A stretch of 64,000 bases of DNA from Chamaesiphon minutus PCC 6605. GTDB lineage: Bacteria > Cyanobacteriota > Cyanobacteriia > Cyanobacteriales > Chamaesiphonaceae. A program made the translations under genes and the position numbers. Below, piece by piece: positions 1-7,782 of this stretch. The DNA lies in NCBI RefSeq assembly GCF_000317145.1, contig NC_019697.1, positions 4,414,886 through 4,478,885 of the forward strand, given 5' to 3'. Within the stretch, counting starts at the first letter, position 1. Each line of letters opens with the position of its first letter. The notes under the pieces were generated by a model. The model was not told the DNA's origin. It saw nothing but the letters and a program-made list of their open reading frames with translations, and searched no databases.

Positions 1-423
1 CGGTGGCGAATTGAAGAGGCTTTTAATACTGTTAAACGATTGCTCGGGTTGAGTTATTTATGGACTGGTTCAGTTAATGGAATTAAATTACAGATGTGGG
101 GGACTTGGCTGTTTTATGCAGTTCTAGTCGATTTAGGTGATGCTGTAGCTGATGAATTATCTCTCCCATTCGACCGCATTTCTTTAGAGATGATTTATCG
201 AGGTCTTTATCACTTTCATGTAGCTCATCATAAAGGTTTAGCTGCCAATCCAGTCACCTATTTTGCTGCCCCAGAGAATCAAGATTTAGGTATTGTTAAA
301 ACTGTTCGTAAACCTAATGTTAAGTTAATTATTGCACCTTTTCCTGATTCTATGAGTCGAACAGACAATTTTTTCTTCGACTCATCGCCTCAAGCCTGCT
401 TGACAAGTGCGATCGCTTCTTAA
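1..423 (+). CDS. IS4-like transposase, C-terminal part (gene starts before the window)
   Basis: The frame is open from base 1 and stops at 421-423, so only the last 140 residues are present. The first residues read RWRIEEAFNTVKRLLGLSYL, which matches the conserved Y-(2)-R-(3)-E-(6)-K region round the catalytic Glu of IS4-superfamily DDE transposases. The rest (WGTWLFYAVLVDLGD and onward) is the usual C-terminal helical part. The end of the gene overlaps the tail of the convergent ROCO gene by about 40 bp, so the IS end lies close to 424-435. The other IS end and the DDE aspartates are outside the window. Whether the copy is active cannot be judged here. Confidence 0.85.
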   Translation, partial: RWRIEEAFNTVKRLLGLSYLWTGSVNGIKLQMWGTWLFYAVLVDLGDAVADELSLPFDRISLEMIYRGLYHFHVAHHKGLAANPVTYFAAPENQDLGIVKTVRKPNVKLIIAPFPDSMSRTDNFFFDSSPQACLTSAIAS

Positions 424-3363
424 CTTGTCACTAATGGTGAGGATGACACCATTTTTCCAGACTAGTTGGCTGTTGTCTGGAGCGGGTAGACATTCGATTT
501 TGTCGTGCATTTCGATGATGAAGCGGGTGACGATCCCTTTGGGCATGAATTCGTATTCGTATCGCAGTGTCAGATTGTCGGTTTCGTTCCAGGTGTAGGC
601 TGGTTCGTCGCTGGGAAGCAGAATGGGGGCGATGTAGGTGTCTTTGCCGAGGGGGTAACAGATCTTGAAGTTTTGCATCAATTTGAGCAATTCATCCTGC
701 ATCTTGGCATATTCAGAATCGCCCCAAATGGTTTCGAGATCTGTGGTGGTAAAGCGACCTTTGTTTTGGATGACGGCGGGGGTGTCAGTGACTTTGTAGA
801 CGGCGTTGGTTGCCCAGGAGGGCTTAAGAATGACCCGATGTTTGAGGGTAGAATCTTTTTGGAAGTGGAGACAAATGCCCAAGTCATGGAGGTAATGACT
901 GATATTTAGCCGTTCCTTTTCATCTTTGACTCCATTGCATTTGCCGAGGGTGTGGTATTCCTCGATGCTGATATAGTTTTGATGTTGGGCGTAGTTTTCG
1001 AGGACGTTGCGAATTTTGACCCAGGTTTTGGGGATGGGAAGCTGGATGTGGGGGAGGTTGGCGATGTGGGTTTGGATGAAGTGCTGAATCTCCCTGAGTC
1101 CGCGATTGCTAGAGAAGTTGGTAGGTAGGGATTCTTTGAGTTGGAGAAATTCGCTGCGGAGTTGTCGTTCGTTGAGTTCGCAGTTTCGGTCGCCTTTTTC
1201 ATTTTTGACGATGAAGATCGGGCTATCATTGCTATAGAGTCGGACGACATTCAACCAATAGTAAAAGTTGGGATTTTCGCGGCGATTATCGACGACGAGA
1301 GTGTAGAGAGAACGGGCAGTGAGGAAAAATTGGTGGGTAGCATGATAGATATCTTGACCACCAAAGTCCCAAATATTCACGCGGAAGGGTTTACCATCAG
1401 GTTGAATAAAGTCCCACCGAATCACATCGATACCTTGAGTAGATTCTTCATCCGATGTGAGCGCGTAATCTGGATCTTGGAGCTTTTTGGCAAGGGTAGT
1501 TTTACCCGCGTCACCTTCACCGACGATGATAAATTTCGCTTCGTAGAGTGGTTCCGTAGCCTTGGGACCTTGGGTTTGGAAATAGAAGCTGAGAATGGCT
1601 TGGAGATCTCCAGGATCTTCATAAAATTTTTTATTTGTGCCGAGGATCTCTGGTGGAATCGGCACGGGATTTCCACGTAAGTCTAATTTTTCGAGATTGT
1701 TGAGCGAGCGAAACCACTCAGGAATTACGGCAATTTGATTATTATAAAGTTTTAGGTCAGTCAGACTGGTTAAATTGCCGATCGTCTGGGGTAATTCCGC
1801 GATTTGATTGTTGCTGAGGTCAAGGTCACTCAGACTGGTTAAATTGCCGATCGTCTGGAGCAATTCGGCGATTTGATTGAAACTGAGGTTAAGGTTAGTC
1901 AGACTGGTTAAATTGCCGATCATCTGAGGCAATTCGGCGATTTGATTGAAACTGAGGTCAAGGGAAGTCAGACTGGTTAAGTTGCCGATCGTCTGGGGCA
2001 ATTCCGCGATTTGATTGCTCCAGAGGTTAAGGGAAGTCAGACTGGTTAAGTTGCCGATCGTCTGGGGCAATTCGGCGATTTGATTGTTGCTGAGGAAAAG
2101 GTTAGTCAGACTGGTTAAATTGCCGATCGTCTGGGGCAATTCGGCGATTTGATTATTATAAAGGTTAAGGGAAGTCAGACTGGTTAAGTTGCCGATCGTC
2201 TGGGGCAATTCGGCGATTTGATTGAAACTGAGGTCAAGGGAAGTCAGACTGGTTAAGTTGCCGATTGTCTGGGGCAATTCGGCGATTTGATTGTTGCTGA
2301 GGTAAAGGGAAGTCAGACTGGTTAAATTGCCGATCGTCTGGGGCAATTCGGCGATTTTATTCCTTCCGAGGAAAAGGTTAGTCAGACTGGTTAAATTGCC
2401 GATCGTCTGGGGCAATTCGGCGATTTGATTGTTGCGGAGGCTAAGGGAAGTCAGACTGGTTAAGTTGCCGATCGTCTGGGGCAATTCGGCGATTTGATTG
2501 AAACTGAGGTCAAGGGAAGTCAGACTGGTTAAGTTGCCGATCGCTTCGGGGATAATGGCGATTTGATTGCTACTGAGTCCAAGAGCAGTCAGACTGGTTA
2601 AATTGCCGATCGCTTCGGGGATAATGGCGATTTGATTGCTCCAGAGCTTAAGGGAAGTCAGACTGGTTAATTTGCCGATCATCTGGGGCAATTCGGCGAT
2701 TTGATTCTCTCCGAGGTTAAGGGAAGTCAGACTGGTTAATTTGCCGATCGCTTGGGGAATCTCTGTTAATTTATTTTCCCAAATATAAAGTTCTTCTAGC
2801 TCCGTTAGCAAGGCGATCGATTCTGGTAGTTGAGATAGCGAATTTCCACCTAAGCTAAGTTTTTTGAGATTTTTAAGGTTGGAGATCGATTCTGGTAGAA
2901 CTTGTAAATTATTTTCACTAAATCCTAGATAAGTTAAGTTGGTTAAACTAAACACTAGTTCAGGTATTTCAGCTAAACCACTATTGCCTAAGCCTAGCTC
3001 GGTTAATCTGGTCATCTCACTAAACCAGTTTGGCAGACTCTCTATTTTGTTTCCGTAAAGGTACAGTTTAGTTAAATTAGTTATCTGTGCTAGCCAATCT
3101 GGAAGACTTTTGATCTTATTTTCCCAAACATCGAGACTGGTTAGTTTGGGGAGACTTAAGATGACGGGTGGGATCTCTGTCAAGAGATTACCAATTGCTT
3201 TACCAGTCTTGTCATCCCACTTCCCCAAAATCAACTTCTCAAGGTGAGTTAGCTTGCCAATTTCTGGTGGTAGCTCTGTCAGATTCATCCCCGCGAGATC
3301 GAGTTCTTTCCATTGCTCCTCGGCGGCTCGATCTATCAGTTCTAAAAACTCTTGGGCTTCCAT
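382..3363 (-). CDS. ROCO family LRR-Roc-COR GTPase, 3' end replaced by an IS end
   Basis: 993 residues. About residues 20-560 are leucine-rich repeats with a 23-residue period. The Roc GTPase follows: P-loop GEGDAGKT near residue 613 and switch II WDFGGQD near 661. The COR domain runs from about residue 770. LRR-Roc-COR proteins are common in cyanobacteria; they are GTP-dependent dimeric scaffolds of mostly unknown role. The COR domain stops abruptly after VWKNGVILTISD. The last 15 or so residues (KLRSDRTCQAGLRR) are encoded by DNA antisense to the transposase tail, so the true C-terminus appears lost to the IS insertion. P-loop and switch residues are intact, so a shortened protein may still be made, but COR-mediated dimerisation is likely affected. 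Start at the ATG of MEAQEFLELI. Confidence 0.88.
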   Translation of the reverse strand: MEAQEFLELIDRAAEEQWKELDLAGMNLTELPPEIGKLTHLEKLILGKWDDKTGKAIGNLLTEIPPVILSLPKLTSLDVWENKIKSLPDWLAQITNLTKLYLYGNKIESLPNWFSEMTRLTELGLGNSGLAEIPELVFSLTNLTYLGFSENNLQVLPESISNLKNLKKLSLGGNSLSQLPESIALLTELEELYIWENKLTEIPQAIGKLTSLTSLNLGENQIAELPQMIGKLTSLTSLKLWSNQIAIIPEAIGNLTSLTALGLSSNQIAIIPEAIGNLTSLTSLDLSFNQIAELPQTIGNLTSLTSLSLRNNQIAELPQTIGNLTSLTNLFLGRNKIAELPQTIGNLTSLTSLYLSNNQIAELPQTIGNLTSLTSLDLSFNQIAELPQTIGNLTSLTSLNLYNNQIAELPQTIGNLTSLTNLFLSNNQIAELPQTIGNLTSLTSLNLWSNQIAELPQTIGNLTSLTSLDLSFNQIAELPQMIGNLTSLTNLNLSFNQIAELLQTIGNLTSLSDLDLSNNQIAELPQTIGNLTSLTDLKLYNNQIAVIPEWFRSLNNLEKLDLRGNPVPIPPEILGTNKKFYEDPGDLQAILSFYFQTQGPKATEPLYEAKFIIVGEGDAGKTTLAKKLQDPDYALTSDEESTQGIDVIRWDFIQPDGKPFRVNIWDFGGQDIYHATHQFFLTARSLYTLVVDNRRENPNFYYWLNVVRLYSNDSPIFIVKNEKGDRNCELNERQLRSEFLQLKESLPTNFSSNRGLREIQHFIQTHIANLPHIQLPIPKTWVKIRNVLENYAQHQNYISIEEYHTLGKCNGVKDEKERLNISHYLHDLGICLHFQKDSTLKHRVILKPSWATNAVYKVTDTPAVIQNKGRFTTTDLETIWGDSEYAKMQDELLKLMQNFKICYPLGKDTYIAPILLPSDEPAYTWNETDNLTLRYEYEFMPKGIVTRFIIEMHDKIECLPAPDNSQLVWKNGVILTISDKLRSDRTCQAGLRR
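1740..2760 (-). repeat. Tandem 69-bp LRR-coding repeats, about 15 near-identical units
   Basis: Within the ROCO gene about 15 successive 69-bp units encode NQIAELPQTIGNLTSLTSLx followed by a variable LxLxxN tail. Units are almost identical at DNA level, including silent positions. The flanking LRRs (bases 1680-1740 and 2760-3300) are ordinary diverged repeats. The identity points to recent expansion or gene conversion within the array. Unit number may vary between strains and may also be mis-assembled. Confidence 0.9.
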
Positions 3364-3813
3364 CGTACTTACGGCGGGTGCGTCTTCATTACTATAAACC
3401 AGATTGGCGAGGAAATTTGGGTCGCTATGATGGATATTACAAAACTGGGAAATTAGTGGATTTGCGATTTCTAGCGATGCTTCGAGGTGATGAGTTCGAC
3501 TCGATCGACTATTTAGTAATTGGCGATCGGGATTTATTAGTGATGGCAGATATTTTCGATCTAGCGATCGTCACAGCAGCACATTTTTTGCAGATCCGAT
3601 CGATAATCGATCTAAATACTGCGATCGATTGACTAGAAATGTTTCGATCAACATAATCTCGATGCGATCGTTGAAGCATTAATTCGTCCATTGTCACCAG
3701 TTACGGCAATTTGATTTCAAATTGAAATTATTGGCGAAGTTGATTTTTGGGAGGATAAGTTGGTAAATTTGATAAATAATGATTTAGATGCTCCCGTAGA
3801 TCTGATAGAGTTT
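3364..3813. other. 450-bp intergenic stretch with possible decayed plus-strand coding
   Basis: No intact gene is seen between the ROCO start and the hsdR stop. Two plus-strand stretches look protein-like. One is about 3470-3632 (FDSIDYLVIGDRDLLVMADI, ending in a stop). The other is about 3646-3840 in another frame and is broken by one TGA near 3711 (residues such as EVDFWEDKLVNLINNDLDAP). They may be remnants of one or two small genes. No family is recognised. HIP1 sites are frequent, so the debris looks native rather than newly acquired. Confidence 0.35.
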
Positions 3814-6174
3814 TTAGGCGGTGTAGAGCGATCGCTTCAAGTCCCTAATTGCCTCCTGATATTGAGCCGTCCCACCAAAAATTCGCACGATTTCCAGGGG
3901 AGTACCAAATTGGGTAAACGGCGCAACCGTCAGCACTTGGGTTTCCTCGATCTGCCCCACCCCTGAATCCGCATACTTATCTAGTAGGGCTTCTAATACC
4001 CGTCTGGCTCGATCGCCGTACTTCGTAAAGTAATCCCGCTTTTTCACCCGCTCTGCCCGTTCCTTGCGGGTTAAGGGTGGCATATCCCAGGCAATATGAC
4101 AGAGCAAATCGAACGGATCGCAATCTTTGCCAATCTCATCAGCCAACGCCTCAAAGAATATCCCCTCTTTCGCCAACTCATCGACGATCGCTTGTTTCTT
4201 ATCCGCACTACTCCACCGCACCAGAAAATCATCTAGGGAGGTGAATTCTTTTGTTAATGTTTTGCGGGTATAGTCTTTGAGCGATTCAGCAATCAATTTA
4301 CCACTCGAATCATAGTATTGCACCCGCTCGGCAATTACTTTGACTTCGACATTCGCCACCACATAGCGACGTACCCCCATATCTTCAACATCCTCAAGAT
4401 CCTCGCCATTTGTCCATTCAAAGCCGCCTTCCGGCTCTGGGTATCCGTCTGTAAAATCTTCATCCTCTGACAATTCCGGCGGAACTGGCGAATCATCGGG
4501 ATGTTGTGGCTCGTAAATCTGCACCGGATCGCCATCAAAATCGCGATCGGCAAATAGTTCGGTCGCTTTTTTGAAGTCGATAATTGTGAAATAAAACTTC
4601 CCGAAGTCCTCTTTAATCCGCGTCCCGCGCCCAATAATTTGTTTGAACTCCGTCATCGACTGAATCCGCTGGTCGAGGACGATTAATTTGCAAGTTTGAG
4701 CATCGACACCCGTAGTCATCAGTTTAGAAGTAGTCGCGATGACCGGATATTTAGATTCGGGAAAGATGAAATTATCGAGTTCGGCTTTTCCCTCGTCATT
4801 GTCCCCAGTAATTCGCATTACATACCGCGAATTATCCGCCGCAAGGTCGGCATTCTCATTCACTAATGCCTGTCGCATCCGCTCCGCATGGTCGATATTT
4901 TCACAGAAAACGATCGTTTTATCAAAACGGTTAGTTGCTTTGAGGAAATCACTCACCTTTTTAGCGACTAGTTGGGTACGCGGGTCTAATACTAATTTCT
5001 TGTCAAAATCTCGTTGATTATAAATCCGATCCTCAATTTCATTCCCGTATTTATCCCTCTGTCCTGCCGCTGGTCGCCACCCTTCCAAATCCTTGTCGAT
5101 ATCGATCCGTACCACCTTATACGGCGCGAGAAAACCGTCATCAATCCCCTGTCTGAGTGAGTATGTATAAATCGGTTCGCCAAAATAATCGATATTAGAA
5201 ACTTCCTTAGTTTCCTTGGGAGTAGCCGTCAATCCTACCTGAGTCGCCGCTGAAAAATAGTCTAGTATCTGCCGCCAAGCCGAGTCCGCTGCCGCACTCC
5301 CTCGATGACATTCATCAATCACAATTAGATCGAAGAAATCACGACTAAATTGCTTGTAAATCTTCTGTTCCTCTTCATTCCCCGTCACTGCCTGATACAG
5401 CGACAGATATATCTCATAAGACTTATCCGCCTGTCGCTGTTTGATCTTGGTCATCGCCGAACCAAAGGGTTTAAAATCATTAGTCATGGTTTGATCGACT
5501 AAGATATTTCGATCGGCTAAAAACAAAATCCGTTTCTTCGCCTTCGATTTCCACAGTCTCCAGATAATCTGAAAAGCGGTAAAAGTTTTCCCCGTACCCG
5601 TCGCCATCACCAATAGAATTCGATTCTGACCTTTGGAGATCGCTTCGATCGTTTTATCGATCGCCAATAACTGATAGTAGCGTGGAGTCTTATTACTACC
5701 GTCACTATAATAATCCTGAGTAATTAACTTTTGCTGCGGTGCAGATAATCCCCGATGTAAGCACCACTGTTCCCATAAAGTTTTCGGCGATGGAAACTCA
5801 TCTAAACCGATTTCCCGCTCAATTATTCCGTCGGTAGCAATCTTGTTATGAAACAAAAAGCGATCGCCATTGGAACTAAACACAAACGGCACTTGCAGTA
5901 GTTCGCCATAGCCCAAACCCTGCTGCATCCCGTCGCCCACCGAATGATTATTATCCTTCGCCTCAATCACTGCGATCGGTAAATTAGGCTTGTAAAACAG
6001 CACATAGTCAGCTCGTTTATTCTTCGCACGAGCGTGTAACTTACCCCGCACCAGAATCCGCCCATCTGTCAGCGAAAATTCTTCCCGAATCTGCGTCAAA
6101 ATATCCCAACCCGATCGTTCTAAAGCTGGAGTGATATATTTGGTGCAAATATCGCGCTCGGAGAGTTGCTTTTT
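3814..6174 (-). pseudogene. hsdR: Type I restriction enzyme R subunit (HsdR), 5' end removed by IS
   Basis: HsdR is the ATP-dependent translocase and nuclease subunit of type I restriction enzymes. In order one sees the nuclease motif PIAVIEAKD, Walker A MATGTGKT, the DEAD-type box VIDECHRGS, helicase motif VI-like [16 protein letters not shown] and a C-terminal HsdM-contact region. The nuclease motif is about 45 residues after the TTG at 6099. The frame stays open upstream of that TTG through [20 protein letters not shown], a normal HsdR N-terminal region, right up to the IS edge at 6175. No ATG, GTG or TTG lies between the upstream in-frame stop inside the IS and 6099. The native start is therefore lost. 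No hsdM or hsdS is in the window. At best a shortened protein from a TTG is made. Confidence 0.85.
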
Positions 6175-7659
6175 CAGGGTGAACGCACTTAAATCTTATA
6201 TTATTAAAAACACTTAGAAACTAGATGTAAATTTGATTCATCAAAGATGTGAAATCTATACCCGTCGATAGCTTTAGCTAATTAATTGTGTTAAGTTGAT
6301 TTGGAACTAATATCATGTAAAATGAAGCTGAAGCCTAAGCATAGTATCGCAGAACACTTTGACGACATAGAAGACATTAGGATTGAACGTGGAAAAAAAC
6401 ATAAACTAATCGACATCATCACGATCTCCATTTGTGCTGTAGTATGTGGGGCGGACGGATGGATAGATATAGAAATGTATGGTATAGCCAGAAAAAAATG
6501 GTTAGAAAAGTTCCTAGAACTACCGAATGGAATCCCATCTCATGATACATTTGCTAGAGTATTTTCACAAATTAATCCTGATGAATTTAATAAATCATTC
6601 CTGAGTTGGATTAAAGGAATAAGTAAAATAACCGCAGGAGAAATAATTGCCTTTGATGGAAAACAATCTCGAAACTCAGGAGATGAAAAGAATGGTCAAG
6701 GTGTAATTAATACAGTCAGTGCCTGGGCTGCAAGTAATAGATTAGTATTAGGTCAAAAGAAAGTAGAAGGAAAATCTAATGAAATCACAGCACTTCCCGA
6801 ACTGATTCAAATCTTGGATTTAGCAGGATGTATCGTTACCATCGACGCAATGGGATGTCAAAGAGAAATAGTCAAAAAAATCGTCGAAAAAGATGCAGAT
6901 TATGTAATTGCTGTAAAAAAGAATCAACCGACCTTGTACAAACAAGTAAAGCAGCTATTTAAACAAGCAATTGAAACTCAGGGAAAAGACCTCAACCTGA
7001 GTAGCTTCAACAGTAGAGAGATGAATAGAGGTAGAGAAGAAATTCGTAATTATTTAATGATAACAGATGTTGCGGAGCAAATAGATCCACTGCAAAAATG
7101 GAAAAAGTTAACTAGTATTGGCATGGTAGAATCAGTTCGAGTTGTCGGCGGAAAGACGAGTGTAGAAACTCGTTATTTTATCAGTAGTCTAGAGAGCGAT
7201 GCTCAAAAATTAGCAGAGGGAATTAGAAGTCATTGGTCGATAGAAAATTCTCTTCACTGGGTGCTTGATGTTGCTTTTAAAGAAGATGATAGTCGAATTA
7301 GGAAAGATAATGCTCCAGCTAATTTTGCGATTTTACGACATATAGCAGTTAACATAATTAGTGAAAATAAAAGTCGAAAGTTAAGTGTTAGAAGTAAGAG
7401 ATTCTTGGCGACACTTGACGAAGAATATTCAACTGAACTTTTAGAAGCTATTTTGTAATTTATTTGCACTAATTAATCTCGGCTTGACTAATGAGTTGGT
7501 CGAGCTTTCTGCTACACTAAATTAAATTAATCGGATCTCATGTTTGATTTTAGTTTCAATTGGCATTGTAATAAGTGCAATTAGTTAGTAAGTACGATTG
7601 AGTTAGCTATTCTAGTTTTGATCGATCGAATTACACCCGATTTTGATGCGTTCACCCTG
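6175..7659 (+). mobile_element. ISAs1-family insertion sequence, complete by its ends
   Basis: A 1485-bp unit is bounded by the 13-bp perfect inverted repeat CAGGGTGAACGCA (6175-6187) and TGCGTTCACCCTG (7647-7659). Similarity extends imperfectly to about 20 bp. It carries one intact transposase gene, plus about 190 bp of non-coding DNA on the right. The flanks (…TTGCTTTT on the left, TAGCAGATC on the right) show no direct repeat, although this family normally makes an 8-10 bp target duplication. The left flank is the interior of hsdR and the right flank appears to be the start of tnsC. Absence of a duplication and two unrelated truncated genes suggest a deletion next to the IS after insertion. 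Confidence 0.88.
6322..7458 (+). CDS. ISAs1 family transposase
   Basis: 378 residues from the ATG at 6322 (MKLKPKHSIAEHFDDIEDIR). A TTG seven codons upstream is less likely. The N-terminus is the DDE_Tnp_1-associated domain (HDTFARVFSQINPDEF). The DDE core has IIAFDGKQSR (first Asp), VTIDAMGCQREIV (second Asp) and HWSIENSLHWVLDVAFKEDD with the catalytic Glu. This is the H-repeat/ISAs1 layout at normal length. No frameshift is seen and all catalytic residues are present, so the enzyme is probably functional. Confidence 0.95.
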   Translation: MKLKPKHSIAEHFDDIEDIRIERGKKHKLIDIITISICAVVCGADGWIDIEMYGIARKKWLEKFLELPNGIPSHDTFARVFSQINPDEFNKSFLSWIKGISKITAGEIIAFDGKQSRNSGDEKNGQGVINTVSAWAASNRLVLGQKKVEGKSNEITALPELIQILDLAGCIVTIDAMGCQREIVKKIVEKDADYVIAVKKNQPTLYKQVKQLFKQAIETQGKDLNLSSFNSREMNRGREEIRNYLMITDVAEQIDPLQKWKKLTSIGMVESVRVVGGKTSVETRYFISSLESDAQKLAEGIRSHWSIENSLHWVLDVAFKEDDSRIRKDNAPANFAILRHIAVNIISENKSRKLSVRSKRFLATLDEEYSTELLEAIL

Positions 7660-7756
7660 TAGCAGATCGCAGTCGATCGGGTGATACAGATTCTTTTGGT
7701 TGGGTAAGAACATCGATCGCATCCAACTGTTGCGATCGCAAAGTAACCGTTGGCAT
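7660..7756 (-). pseudogene. Putative 5' fragment of a tnsC/tniB ATPase gene, cut by the IS
   Basis: An ATG at 7754-7756 lies 26 bp after the tnsB stop on the same strand, where tnsC normally follows tnsB. It opens a frame (MPTVTLRSQQLDAIDVLTQP and onward) that runs without a stop to the IS boundary at 7660 and ends just inside the IS. No Walker motif is reached, so the assignment rests on position and spacing, not homology. It could instead be chance open frame. Confidence 0.4.
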
Positions 7757-7782
7757 AAGTCTATCAAGAAACGCAAATGGTG

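Noticed and set aside
1141-1680. Long plus-strand frame (179 codons) inside the ROCO gene
   Set aside because: It is antisense to the clearly conserved Roc P-loop and COR coding sequence; its residues show no family and its length follows from the codon bias of the real gene.
1740-2760. Regular repeats considered as a CRISPR array
   Set aside because: The 69-bp units are wholly coding LRRs with no unique spacers, and no cas genes are present.
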